A DNA stretch of 64,000 nucleotides from Echinicola salinicaeni (GCF_014280965.1 NZ_JACODZ010000004.1:124001-188000), one strand, 5' to 3'. Numbered from the stretch's first letter, positions 1 through 8,024 are shown. Numbers and translations are program-made. Notes: generated from the sequence alone by a model not told the origin.

Positions 1-141
1 TTGATGTTGATAGAAAAATATTTTTACTGTTTTATTGCTGTGAAAGATATTTTTATTAAGTTTAAAGAAGTTTTGGTGTTAAAAACGAGGAATAAATCCC
101 TTTTTTCCAAAATATATGCGGCTGTTAGTCAGTTAGAATAA
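1..141 (+). CDS. Possible 3' end of an upstream gene (partial)
   Basis: Frame 1 is open from the left edge to a TAA at 139-141, 46 codons, and stops eight bases before a strong terminator on the same strand. That position is what the tail of a real gene would show. The translated tail is AT-rich and rich in Lys, Phe and Ile, and I recognise no family, so it could also be an untranslated region that happens to be open. The sequence to the left of the window would settle it. Confidence 0.25.
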   Translation: MMLIEKYFYCFIAVKDIFIKFKEVLVLKTRNKSLFSKIYAAVSQLE

Positions 142-149
142 ACCCATTC

Positions 150-181
150 GAGGAATCCATGAGGCGATTCCTCTTTTTTTT
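150..181 (+). terminator. Rho-independent terminator
   Basis: A perfect 8-bp stem (GAGGAATC at 150-157 with GATTCCTC at 166-173, 8-base loop) is followed at once by eight T. It should end a plus-strand transcript entering from the left. Confidence 0.8.
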
Positions 182-429
182 GCTTAAATTTTAACCCTGT
201 TTTTTCGATTTTTATGTAAAATCCTGTAAAATGGGTTGTTTTTATAGCTGGTTTTTCAAAATTTCACAAAATTGACTATAGGAAGGATGGGGGAGGATGG
301 CTTTTTTTTAAAAAAAGGGTGTTTTTGGTCAAGATAGGCTGTTTTTTAGACCTGATTAGCTCGAAAATGTGATAGAATCATGGGATTGGGGTGAATATTA
401 TGTCAGTGTTTCCAAAAGGTTAAGTTTTA
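182..429. other. Gene-free stretch between two terminators
   Basis: About 250 bases between the plus-strand terminator at 150-181 and the minus-strand terminator at 430-462. The sequence is AT-rich with short T and G runs. I see no open frame with coding character and no clear promoter. Confidence 0.6.
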
Positions 430-462
430 TCATAAAAAAAAGCTGCCAGTTAATGGCAGCTT
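430..462 (-). terminator. Terminator of the Gfo/Idh/MocA gene
   Basis: A perfect 9-bp inverted repeat (AAGCTGCCA at 440-448, TGGCAGCTT at 454-462, 5-base loop) is followed on the minus strand by a T run (plus-strand A run at 434-441). It lies 26 bases past the stop of the minus-strand oxidoreductase gene. Confidence 0.85.
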
Positions 463-488
463 AAAATCTTAATTGACGGTTTTAAATT

Positions 489-1700
489 TTATCCGTAGTT
501 ATATTCCGGTTTCCAGCTTTCAATAGTGTTATTAAAAGTTGAATGATTGGCAAGGTGGATACAAGTAGCAGTAGTTGCTCCACTGATTACATTAGAAGCT
601 GGCTTTTCTTTGTTCATGACAGAATTATAGAAATCCTTTAATGCATAGATGGTTCCATCCTTTGTCTTTTTATCCAAGATAGGGATTCCCTTTCCATCTT
701 TCCAGGTGAGTTTGGTTGCGCCCGAAACACCGTCAACTATTTGTAACTCTTCCATGCGTTCTTTTTCTGGATAAAAATACCCTTCGTTCATCAAAAGGTC
801 TACTGTGCCTTTTGTGCCTTTTATACTAAAGGAATAGCCTTCGCGGGCGTTACTACATGTTGCACCGAAATTTCCGATCATTCCAGCTTTATCATAGCGA
901 AGAATTAGCTGGACATTGTCAAAGGTTTCTCTTCCATCATGATAATTATCAATACCTCCAGTGCCCATTATTGTATCTGGATGAGTTTCGAAAGCCCAAT
1001 TGATAAAATCTATTTGGTGAGAAAGGAGTTCAGCAGGAAGTCCACCCGAATATTCCTTATACATTCTCCAGTTGATGGCCCTTTCAAGAGAAGGGTCTGG
1101 TACAGGTCTTTTCCAGTTCCAGTTTCTATCCCATCTGGAGTCTATTTGGGTGATTTTTCCCAGGTATCCAGACTGGATCATGTCCTTAACTTTATAATAT
1201 AGTGGGGTGTATCGGTATTGGTGGCCTACTTGAAGCGTAAGTTTGGGGTTATTGGCTACAATCTTGACCAAATCTTGGGCTTCAGGAATGTTGTAGGTCA
1301 TGGTTTTTTCCAAATAAACATTTTTACCTGCCTCCAAAGCTGCTTTTGCAGGGGCGTAATGCATGTTTAAAGGAGTAGCAATGATCACAGCGTCAATTTC
1401 CTTTTGTTCAAGAAGTTTTTCGTAGTCTTTAAAGGCTTTGAATTTAATATCAGAGAACCGTTTCTTGGCCTGCTTTAACCTGAAGTCCATGTTGTCACAA
1501 ATGGCAACCATTTCAAATTGCTCCGGCATGCTCTTCATTACATGCATAATTCCTTTGCCTCTATCGCCGCAACCAATAATCCCTATTTTTATAGGACCTT
1601 TATTTAATCCTGAAGACTGGTAAGCAGATACCAATTGATGAGGTAAAACTGATCCTCCTAAAATAATACCTCCAGTTTTCACGAAATCCCTTCTGTTCAT
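489..1700 (-). CDS. Gfo/Idh/MocA family oxidoreductase, Tat-exported
   Basis: An NAD(P)-dependent sugar or polyol dehydrogenase-like protein of about 403 residues. It opens with a twin-arginine signal (NRRDFVKTGG followed by a hydrophobic stretch), so it should be exported folded with its cofactor. The Rossmann motif GIIGCGDRG lies near residues 40-48 and the family's catalytic EK(P/T) motif appears as EKT near 131-133. The C-terminal half has the usual alpha/beta substrate domain. I start at the ATG at 1700; the frame extends upstream only to a TTG, and the Tat motif sits directly after the ATG. It is a single-gene unit with its own terminator. Substrate unknown; many Bacteroidota carry such exported enzymes for glycan or inositol breakdown. 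Confidence 0.9.
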   Translation of the reverse strand: MNRRDFVKTGGIILGGSVLPHQLVSAYQSSGLNKGPIKIGIIGCGDRGKGIMHVMKSMPEQFEMVAICDNMDFRLKQAKKRFSDIKFKAFKDYEKLLEQKEIDAVIIATPLNMHYAPAKAALEAGKNVYLEKTMTYNIPEAQDLVKIVANNPKLTLQVGHQYRYTPLYYKVKDMIQSGYLGKITQIDSRWDRNWNWKRPVPDPSLERAINWRMYKEYSGGLPAELLSHQIDFINWAFETHPDTIMGTGGIDNYHDGRETFDNVQLILRYDKAGMIGNFGATCSNAREGYSFSIKGTKGTVDLLMNEGYFYPEKERMEELQIVDGVSGATKLTWKDGKGIPILDKKTKDGTIYALKDFYNSVMNKEKPASNVISGATTATCIHLANHSTFNNTIESWKPEYNYG

Positions 1701-2171
1701 TTGATGATATGTTAAGTTGTTGGAATTTTTTTCTGTTTTCAAATTCTTTAAATATATAAGAATATGATTTTAAAAAAAAACCGTAATCCTTGAATGGATG
1801 ATTTTTGGTTTTACTTAAGTGAAGGCAGTAGTTATCGGAAATTTTATATTTAACTGGTTTTAAAATTTGAATTTATTTTAAGGTAGGGGGAATTAAGAAG
1901 AAAGAGAGTAGCCTGATTATTGCGCGGTGGAGGTCCATTAAAGCAAATAGTTAAATTTGAATGGAAAAGGAATTTTGGATTAGTTAATAAACAATTCTGA
2001 AATTTTACCATTAAAGATTAAAAGAGGCACGAAAAGATCATTTAAATTAAACTATTAATCGCTTCGGTCCTCAGGTTTCTGATCACTTCATCAAAGGATT
2101 TTTGGTTATTGGTATCATAGTGGATAATCAGATTAGTTAATTATATTTACATCAAAAAGAAATAGAATAGC
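1701..2171. other. Intergenic region with a coding-like remnant
   Basis: About 470 bases between divergently transcribed genes. It holds no intact gene. The part at 2042-2140 reads on the minus strand like the end of a protein (separate entry). A near -7 box (TATATTTA, ending in A rather than G) lies at about 2142-2149, 23 bases before the acetyltransferase start. Confidence 0.5.
2042..2140 (-). pseudogene. Possible remnant of a gene 3' end
   Basis: On the minus strand 32 codons are open and end in TAA. They have protein-like composition, including SFDEVIRNLRTEAINSLI just before the stop, which looks like an amphipathic C-terminal helix. There is no start codon, and in-frame stops lie immediately upstream. 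This would fit the tail of a deleted gene. I cannot assign a family, and a chance open frame is possible. Confidence 0.3.
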
Positions 2172-2756
2172 ATGTATATTTTTGGAGCTTCTGGCCATGG
2201 TAAAGTGGTGATATCAGCGTTGGAAAGCAGGGGAATTCATGTCAGTGGAGTTTTTGATGATAATGAAGAGCTGAAAACCTGCCTGCATTATCCCGTAAAA
2301 GTTTATAATGAGCGTGAAGACCATCATGATAATAGTTTTATTATAGCCATAGGTGATAATATCATAAGAGAAAAGGTGTATGAACGCTTAGGTAGGGGGG
2401 CATGGTATGGTGTGGTTATTCATGAAAAAGCCATAGTTAATGATTATATCAGATATGCGGAAGGAACCGTGATCATGGCTTCGGCCACAGTCCAGCCAGG
2501 TACACAGATAGGAAAGCATGTGATTATCAATACTTCGGCAGTAGTAGATCATGATTGTTTGATTGGTGATTTTGTACATATTGCACCTAGAGCTACTTTA
2601 TGTGGAGGAGTTCAAGTAGGCAAAGGAAGCTTGGTCGGGGCAGGGAGTACTGTGTTGCCAGGAGTTCAAATTGGTAAAAACTGTATAATAGGAGCAGGGG
2701 CAACAGTGCTAAGGAATGTTAATGATGGTGAAACTGTTTATGGTGTAGTAAAGTAA
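2172..2756 (+). CDS. NeuD/PglD-type sugar O/N-acetyltransferase
   Basis: A 194-residue acetyltransferase of the sialic-acid O-acetyltransferase (NeuD)/PglD family. The N-terminal Rossmann-like segment starts with MYIFGASGHGKVV, the family's nucleotide-sugar binding motif. From about residue 85 it is a left-handed beta-helix of hexapeptide repeats. His127 in AVVDHDC corresponds to the general-base histidine of PglD. It should transfer acetyl from acetyl-CoA to a nucleotide-linked amino sugar for surface glycans. No other glycan gene is adjacent: the next gene, five bases downstream, is a Crp/Fnr regulator, so it may be an orphan of a lost surface-polysaccharide locus. Confidence 0.85.
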   Translation: MYIFGASGHGKVVISALESRGIHVSGVFDDNEELKTCLHYPVKVYNEREDHHDNSFIIAIGDNIIREKVYERLGRGAWYGVVIHEKAIVNDYIRYAEGTVIMASATVQPGTQIGKHVIINTSAVVDHDCLIGDFVHIAPRATLCGGVQVGKGSLVGAGSTVLPGVQIGKNCIIGAGATVLRNVNDGETVYGVVK

Positions 2757-2761
2757 TTAAA

Positions 2762-3427
2762 ATGGAAGTTTTAGCAATTAAAGAAAAATTGACAGGTATT
2801 TCTGATCAGGCATTATTGGAAAAAATTGCATCAGAAGGTAGTTTACAAAGGGTTAGCGCTGGGGAGACAATAATGGAGCCAGGTCAGTTTATCAAGTCTG
2901 TTCCTATTGTTTTAGAAGGAGCCATTAAGGTGTTAAGAGTGGATACAGAAGGTAAGGAGCTTTTCTTGTATTATTTATATCCTGGGCAAACTTGCGCGTT
3001 ATCATTGACCTGCTGTGATGTTGCTAAGCCTAGTGAAATCAAGGCTGTTGCAGAGGAAGATACCACAATTATTTCTATTCCTGTTAGGTTGCATGAAAAG
3101 TGGAGTGAAGAGTTCAGGCAGTGGAAAGACTTTGTTACGCAAACCTATCAAAATAGATTTCAGGAGATGTTGAAGGCTTTAGATGCTGTGGCTTTCTTGA
3201 AAATGGACCAGAGACTGGCCTTGTATATTCAGGCCAAAAGAGAAAAAACCGGGAGCAATGAATTGCAGATCACTCATCAGGAAATAGCAAATGAGCTGGG
3301 GACTTCCAGGGAGGTGATATCGAGGTTGCTTAAGCAATTGGAAAAGAAGAAATGGATAGAATTAGGCAGAAACATCATTTATATTCGTGATGATTTTGAT
3401 GAATTAATCAAGAAAAACGAAGTATAG
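2762..3427 (+). CDS. Crp/Fnr family transcription regulator
   Basis: A 221-residue regulator. Residues about 15-125 form the cyclic-nucleotide-type beta-roll and 145-215 a winged helix-turn-helix. The recognition helix carries R183-E184-x-x-S187-R188, combining the R-E...R residues with which E. coli CRP reads GTGA. Matching palindromes TGTGA-N6-TCAC occur before the nearby tauE and cstB-like genes, so these are its likely targets (inference). Three cysteines (C78, C84, C85) sit in the effector-domain region, which raises the possibility of thiol, persulfide or metal sensing. It starts five bases after the acetyltransferase stop and converges on the universal stress gene. Confidence 0.92.
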   Translation: MEVLAIKEKLTGISDQALLEKIASEGSLQRVSAGETIMEPGQFIKSVPIVLEGAIKVLRVDTEGKELFLYYLYPGQTCALSLTCCDVAKPSEIKAVAEEDTTIISIPVRLHEKWSEEFRQWKDFVTQTYQNRFQEMLKALDAVAFLKMDQRLALYIQAKREKTGSNELQITHQEIANELGTSREVISRLLKQLEKKKWIELGRNIIYIRDDFDELIKKNEV

Positions 3428-3428
3428 A

Positions 3429-4262
3429 TCATTCTTGGTTTTTTTGTTGAGATTTTAGGACCAACAAGGGAACAGTAGTGTGTAGGGCCAATTCGGCAGA
3501 ATGGCTTTTGTTGAATAAATAATCGAAGAAGGTCCTGTGCCTGGTGAACATGGATAATAAGGTTCGGGGGTGTTGTTCGGCGTATTTTTGTAAGCCATTA
3601 TTGACTTCATGGGCTTCGATTTCCTCATAGCCGATATTGAGTTCAGGGAAACGATCTTTTAGGTAGGCTGATAATTCGAAAAAAGTAATTTCTTGTGTTA
3701 TCCCTTCTTTTTCCTTTATATGAATGATTTTATAAGGGAGTTTATAATCTTTGGTGAGTGTGATCAACTGGCCTAAGAAGGCAATATCTTCCTTGTTTAA
3801 CTCCATTGCCAAAGAAATGGTATTCATGTTTTTGAACTTTGCTTCAGGAGGAATACATAATACAGGCTTGGGGCAGTGCTTGATGACTTCTGTGGTAGTC
3901 GTACCCAGAAAAGCTTGGGAAATTTTGCTTTCCCCACTAGTACCTACAATGACCAAATCATATTTTTCCTTTTCTGCTTCCGAACAGATTGCGGTGGATG
4001 CAGTTTCCTGCGTTATTAGGTATGAGACTTTTAACCCTTCTTTTTTTGCTTGGGTCTTCAATTTTTCCATTTCCTTATTGGCCTGTTTTTCTATGGCCAC
4101 TATATACTCGGCCAATTGGGCAGCAAAGTCAAAGACAGGAGTATAGGCAAATAATAATCTAAGGGAGCCATGATGTGCTTTTGCGAGTTCTTTTGCAAAC
4201 TGAAAAGCATTTTGGGCATTTTCTGAGAAATCAGTAGCTAATAGTATTTTCATGATTGTCAT
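3429..4262 (-). CDS. Tandem universal stress protein (two UspA domains)
   Basis: 277 residues holding two Usp domains, about 1-145 and 150-277. The first begins with the typical KILLATDFSENA strand-helix and has the nucleotide-loop-like segment GTSGES...FLGTTTTEVIKHCPKPVL, which suggests ATP binding. The second domain is more divergent and lacks a clear G-x-x-G loop. Such tandem proteins help survival under stress or low oxygen. Two ATGs (4262 and 4253) are possible; the second gives the usual MKILLATD start. It is transcribed divergently from tauE and converges on the Crp/Fnr gene with a one-base gap, so it probably belongs to the same stress module. Confidence 0.9.
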   Translation of the reverse strand: MTIMKILLATDFSENAQNAFQFAKELAKAHHGSLRLLFAYTPVFDFAAQLAEYIVAIEKQANKEMEKLKTQAKKEGLKVSYLITQETASTAICSEAEKEKYDLVIVGTSGESKISQAFLGTTTTEVIKHCPKPVLCIPPEAKFKNMNTISLAMELNKEDIAFLGQLITLTKDYKLPYKIIHIKEKEGITQEITFFELSAYLKDRFPELNIGYEEIEAHEVNNGLQKYAEQHPRTLLSMFTRHRTFFDYLFNKSHSAELALHTTVPLLVLKSQQKNQE

Positions 4263-4390
4263 TGCCGATTTATTTCATTAATATAATTACTTCACGACAT
4301 TTTCCCAATAGAATTTGGTTATTGGTACATGGTATTTGATGAAATATATTATGATATAAATCAGGTAAATACAGGAGAAGCAATCCAAAG

Positions 4391-4435
4391 TGTAACAAAT
4401 GTCACCGCGAGAGGCTGGTTGATGCTTTAGTTTTG
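4391..4435 (+). promoter_or_regulatory. tauE promoter with CRP-like operator
   Basis: A CRP-like palindrome TGTAA-N6-TCACC lies at 4391-4406 and a perfect -7 box TAGTTTTG at 4428-4435. If the -7 box spans -11 to -4, the start is near 4439 and the operator centre near -40.5, the place of a class II activator. The same arrangement with the same 37-base offset recurs at 5291-5335. The regulator gene at 2762-3427 has the matching recognition residues. Confidence 0.7.
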
Positions 4436-4464
4436 TATAAAATTTAATTAAAGAAGATTAGTAA

Positions 4465-5268
4465 ATGGATTTATATACACTACTGGGATTTCTGGCCGCA
4501 ACGCTTATTGGTATCAGTTTAGGATTGATAGGTGGAGGTGGTTCAATTTTGACAGTCCCAATTTTGGTTTATTTGATGGGTGTTTCTCCCGTTCTGGCTA
4601 CCGCTTATTCCTTATTTGTAGTAGGTAGTACGTCATTGGTTGGATCTTTCTCTTATATGAGAAGGGGAAGTATCTCCTATAAGACTGCTTGGGTTTTTGC
4701 CTTGCCTTCTTTTGCAGCCGTATTTTTAACAAGGCGGTATATCGTGCATTCCCTTCCGGAGGTGTTGTTTACATTTCAGGGGATATCCTTGTCCCGCGAT
4801 GTAGCTATAATGGTATTCTTTGCAGTGATAATGGTGGCTGCGGCCTATTCCATGATCAAAAATGGCAAAAAGCTGGTCCCTGAGAAAGATAATAAAACAC
4901 TCAATTATCCTTTGATAGCACTTCAGGGGCTTTTTGAAGGAACTGTTACTGGCATTGTCGGTGCAGGGGGAGGTTTTTTGATTATTCCTGCTCTGGTTCT
5001 ATTGGCCAAATTGCCGATGAAAAAGGCTGTGGGTACTTCGTTATTGATTATTTCTGCGAAATCATTATTGGGATTTACCGGAGACTTGAGTACCCAAACC
5101 ATTGATTGGAGGTTTTTGTTAATATTTACAGGGCTTTCGATAATTGGGATATTTGTAGGAAGTATGCTTTCCAAAAAGATCAATGATAGCTCACTCAAGA
5201 AAGGATTTGGATGGTTTGTCCTGATCATGGGGATTTATATTCTAGTCAAAGAGATATTTGGGATTTAA
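4465..5268 (+). CDS. TauE/SafE family sulfite/organosulfur exporter
   Basis: A 267-residue inner-membrane protein with about eight hydrophobic segments and the duplicated TauE/SafE motif: GLIGGGGSILTVPILVYL near residue 20 and GIVGAGGGFLIIPALVLL near 165. The family moves sulfite, sulfonates or related anions across the membrane. In the Staphylococcus aureus cst operon a TauE protein accompanies CstA/CstB and is thought to export sulfite formed from persulfides. Here it stands directly before a CstB-like gene, which suggests the same job. It has its own CRP-type promoter. Confidence 0.9.
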   Translation: MDLYTLLGFLAATLIGISLGLIGGGGSILTVPILVYLMGVSPVLATAYSLFVVGSTSLVGSFSYMRRGSISYKTAWVFALPSFAAVFLTRRYIVHSLPEVLFTFQGISLSRDVAIMVFFAVIMVAAAYSMIKNGKKLVPEKDNKTLNYPLIALQGLFEGTVTGIVGAGGGFLIIPALVLLAKLPMKKAVGTSLLIISAKSLLGFTGDLSTQTIDWRFLLIFTGLSIIGIFVGSMLSKKINDSSLKKGFGWFVLIMGIYILVKEIFGI

Positions 5269-5290
5269 TTCCATGATCCGTTAAGTGGAA

Positions 5291-5335
5291 TGTGATAGAA
5301 GTCACTTATTCTGATCATTCTAAAACTTAGTTTTG
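5291..5335 (+). promoter_or_regulatory. cstB-like gene promoter with CRP-like operator
   Basis: A palindrome TGTGA-N6-TCACT lies at 5291-5306, nearly the full E. coli CRP consensus, and a -7 box TAGTTTTG at 5328-5335. The offset of 37 bases equals that before tauE, and the -7 boxes are identical. The predicted start near 5339 leaves a leader of about 90 bases before the ATG at 5431. Confidence 0.75.
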
Positions 5336-5430
5336 TAACATAATATATCAGCAAATAGGACTTAGAAGAGTTCGGAATTGCAGATCAATACTTTAAATAA
5401 CCGCGTCTTTAAAATTAGAAAAAGAACAAA

Positions 5431-6852
5431 ATGAAAATAGAACAAATTTATACGGGATGTCTGGCTCAAGGAGCTTATTATGTAGAGTCAAATGGTGAAG
5501 CTGTCATCATAGATCCACTGAGAGAAGTAGAGCCTTACATTGAAAAGGCCAAGAGAAATGAGGCCAAAATCAAATATGTATTCGAAACACATTTCCATGC
5601 AGACTTCGTGTCAGGTCACAAGGATTTGGCAAAGAAGACTGGGGCAGAAATTGTCTTTGGCCCTACAGAAGCCCATTTAGGTTTTGATGCAAAAATTGCC
5701 AAGGATGGTGAAGAATTTAAAGTGGGTGATATTATCATTCGAGCCATTCATACACCTGGGCACACTATGGAAAGTACTTGTTATTTGCTTATCAATGAGG
5801 AAGGCAAAGAAGAAGCGATTTTCACGGGTGATACCTTATTTATAGGTGATGTGGGAAGGCCAGATTTGGCACAGAAGGTGTCTGAAGATCTGACCCAAGA
5901 AAAGCAAGCTGGTCACCTTTATGATTCGTTGAGAAATAAAATCATGGTCTTGCCAGATGATATTATTGTTTACCCAGCTCATGGAGCAGGAAGTGCATGT
6001 GGTAAAAACATGAGTAAAGAGACATCTGATACATTGGGCAATCAGAAGAAAACCAATTATGCTCTGCAAGAGATGAGCAAAGAGGAGTTTATCGATAAGT
6101 TGATCACAGGTCTTACTCCTCCGCCGGCTTATTTTCCTCAAAATGTGATGATGAATATCGAGGGGTATGATAGTATTGATGAAGTACTGGAAAGAGGAGA
6201 AAGGGCATTAAATCCTTCCGAGTTTGAGCAGGTGGCCAATGAGACAGGAGCTATACTACTAGATACCCGTGCTCCCCAAGTGTTTGCCAATGGCTTCATT
6301 CCAAATTCTATCAATATTGGCATAGATGGAAGCTTTGCTGTGTGGGTAGGAACTATGATTCCGGATGTCAAACAGGAGATATTAGTAGTTGCTGATGAAG
6401 GACGTGAGGAAGAAGTGATTACTCGATTGGCAAGAGTAGGTTATGATCATGCTATAGGGTTCCTGAAAGGAGGCTTTGAAAGCTGGAAAAATTCTGGTAA
6501 AGAAGTAGATCATATTGAATCTATTCCAGTATCAGAATTGGTAAAAATTAAGGAGTCTGGAGAAGATGTGAATATCCTGGATGTCAGGAAGACCAGTGAA
6601 TATGAAAGCGAGCATGTTATAGGAGCAGAAAATAATCCTCTGGACTATATCAATGAGCATATGGATAGCATAGATAAAGACAAGAAATACTATGTGCATT
6701 GTGCGGGAGGTTATCGATCTATGATCTTCGCTTCAATTTTAAGAGCAAGAGGTTATGATCAATTAGTGGATATAGATGGTGGATTCAAAGCGATCAAAGA
6801 ATCAGAAAAGTTTGAATTGACAGCATATGTATGTCCAAGTACAAAATTGTAA
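5431..6852 (+). CDS. CstB-like persulfide dioxygenase-rhodanese fusion
   Basis: 473 residues in three parts. Residues 1-240 form a metallo-beta-lactamase domain like ETHE1 persulfide dioxygenase, with H54-x-H56-x-D58, H111 (TPGHT) and D134 (TGDTL) as iron-site candidates. Residues about 250-360 are a rhodanese-like domain whose active-site position reads VVADEGREE, without cysteine. Residues 365-473 are an active rhodanese with C424 in HCAGGYRS. This order (dioxygenase, dead rhodanese, live rhodanese) is that of S. aureus CstB, which oxidises persulfides to thiosulfate. No signal peptide, so cytoplasmic. Downstream, after a terminator hairpin, come two YeeE/YedE genes. I infer detoxification of sulfide-derived persulfide. 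Confidence 0.88.
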   Translation: MKIEQIYTGCLAQGAYYVESNGEAVIIDPLREVEPYIEKAKRNEAKIKYVFETHFHADFVSGHKDLAKKTGAEIVFGPTEAHLGFDAKIAKDGEEFKVGDIIIRAIHTPGHTMESTCYLLINEEGKEEAIFTGDTLFIGDVGRPDLAQKVSEDLTQEKQAGHLYDSLRNKIMVLPDDIIVYPAHGAGSACGKNMSKETSDTLGNQKKTNYALQEMSKEEFIDKLITGLTPPPAYFPQNVMMNIEGYDSIDEVLERGERALNPSEFEQVANETGAILLDTRAPQVFANGFIPNSINIGIDGSFAVWVGTMIPDVKQEILVVADEGREEEVITRLARVGYDHAIGFLKGGFESWKNSGKEVDHIESIPVSELVKIKESGEDVNILDVRKTSEYESEHVIGAENNPLDYINEHMDSIDKDKKYYVHCAGGYRSMIFASILRARGYDQLVDIDGGFKAIKESEKFELTAYVCPSTKL

Positions 6853-6875
6853 TTAGTTGAAATAGAATATAATCA

Positions 6876-6900
6876 CAAAAGAGGGGTTTCCCCTCTTTTG
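6876..6900 (+). terminator. Strong hairpin after the cstB-like gene
   Basis: A perfect 11-bp stem (CAAAAGAGGGG at 6876-6886, its complement at 6890-6900) with a 3-base loop lies between the cstB-like stop and the first YeeE gene. The only T run is within the stem's second arm, so it may act as a partial terminator or processing site that lowers expression of the transporter genes behind it. Confidence 0.7.
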
Positions 6901-6916
6901 ATTAATAAAAATAATT

Positions 6917-7498
6917 ATGGGAAATATTATTGACTGGATTAGCCAGCCATGGCCTTGGTACATAGCAGGGCCGCTATTGGGACTTACCGTTCCTGCATTA
7001 CTCTTATTAGGGAATAAATCTTTTGGGATTTCATCCTCCTTGAGGCATGTTTGTGCTGCTTGTGTGCCTGCTAAGATCCCATTTTTCTCCTATAACTGGA
7101 GAAAAGAAGCATGGAATTTATATTTCGTGGGCGGAGTGTTTTTGGGAGGAATTATTGCAGGTTTCTTCTTCTCAAATCCTGATGCTGTCGTAGTGGCAGA
7201 AAGTACGCAAGCTGACTTAGCTGCTTTGGGAATTAGCCAGTACAATAACTTATTGCCTTCAGAGATATTTTCTTGGGAAAATGTCTTCAGTATGAAAGGT
7301 CTTGTGTTTTTTGTGTTTGGTGGTTTTCTGGTAGGTTTCGGTACGCGATACGCGGGAGGTTGTACTTCAGGGCACGCCATTATGGGAATTAGTAATTTAC
7401 AATGGCCGTCAGTAGTCGCGACTATTTTCTTTATGTTAGGAGGATTTGCGATGACCCATCTGTTTTTGCCTTCATTAATGAAGTTGGCTGGATTTTAA
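6917..7498 (+). CDS. YeeE/YedE family thiosulfate-type transporter, first half
   Basis: A 193-residue membrane protein with about five hydrophobic segments. It carries the YeeE/YedE (sulf_transp) signature GTRYAGGCTSGHAIMG near residues 140-157, whose cysteine belongs to the transport path in thiosulfate transporters of the TsuA type, and a second Cys pair in RHVCAACVPAK near residue 45. Full-length TsuA holds two such halves; here the second half is the next gene, 13 bases on, so the two products probably form one transporter. Placed after the persulfide dioxygenase, it could carry the thiosulfate made or used there; direction unknown. Confidence 0.87.
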   Translation: MGNIIDWISQPWPWYIAGPLLGLTVPALLLLGNKSFGISSSLRHVCAACVPAKIPFFSYNWRKEAWNLYFVGGVFLGGIIAGFFFSNPDAVVVAESTQADLAALGISQYNNLLPSEIFSWENVFSMKGLVFFVFGGFLVGFGTRYAGGCTSGHAIMGISNLQWPSVVATIFFMLGGFAMTHLFLPSLMKLAGF

Positions 7499-7511
7499 AG
7501 ATTAGAAATTT

Positions 7512-8003
7512 ATGAAAACAACAATAGAAAGAGAAATTGATACTCCGATTGAGTGTGAGGCTCCTAATTTACAAAGGTCTCAGGAAACTGGTCTAGCACT
7601 ACTTAAGTATATGGTAGTAGGGGTGTTCTTTGGAATAATCCTGGTGAAATCAGAAGTGATTTCTTGGTTTAGAATTCAAGAAATGTTCAGGTTGCAATCC
7701 TTCTTTATGTATGGAGTGATTGGCTCTGCTGTAGTGGTAGGGATGATTTCTATCTTATTGATTAAGAAATTCAATATAAAAACTATCTCTGGTGAAAAAA
7801 TAAAGATTCAAGATAAAGAGTTTAGAAAAGGACAGATTATTGGTGGATTTATATTTGGTTTAGGTTGGGCATTAACTGGTGCTTGTCCAGGGCCATTGTT
7901 TGCGCAGATAGGAACAGGTTTTACAGTAGTTGCAGTTACTCTAGTGAGTGCGCTTGCTGGAACCTGGGTATATGGGAAATTTGCTGATAAGCTCCCTAAT
8001 TAA
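7512..8003 (+). CDS. YeeE/YedE family transporter, second half (DUF6691-like)
   Basis: 163 residues with about four membrane segments. The hallmark GWALTGACPGPLFAQIG near residues 118-134 contains the conserved cysteine of YeeE/YedE proteins and matches the GGCTSGH motif of the upstream gene as its counterpart half. An N-terminal tail of about 25 polar residues precedes the first membrane segment. It is co-transcribed with the gene before it and closes the sulfur module, followed by a terminator. Confidence 0.85.
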   Translation: MKTTIEREIDTPIECEAPNLQRSQETGLALLKYMVVGVFFGIILVKSEVISWFRIQEMFRLQSFFMYGVIGSAVVVGMISILLIKKFNIKTISGEKIKIQDKEFRKGQIIGGFIFGLGWALTGACPGPLFAQIGTGFTVVAVTLVSALAGTWVYGKFADKLPN

Positions 8004-8024
8004 GCATGAAAAAGTAAAGCAAGG

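Noticed and set aside
5431-6852. Glyoxalase II as identity of the metallo-beta-lactamase gene
   Set aside because: The two rhodanese domains and the HFHADFVSGH motif fit persulfide dioxygenase-rhodanese fusions, not glyoxalase II.
6876-6900. Hairpin considered as a riboswitch before the YeeE/YedE genes
   Set aside because: It is a single simple stem with a 3-base loop and no conserved aptamer-like core; termination or processing explains it.
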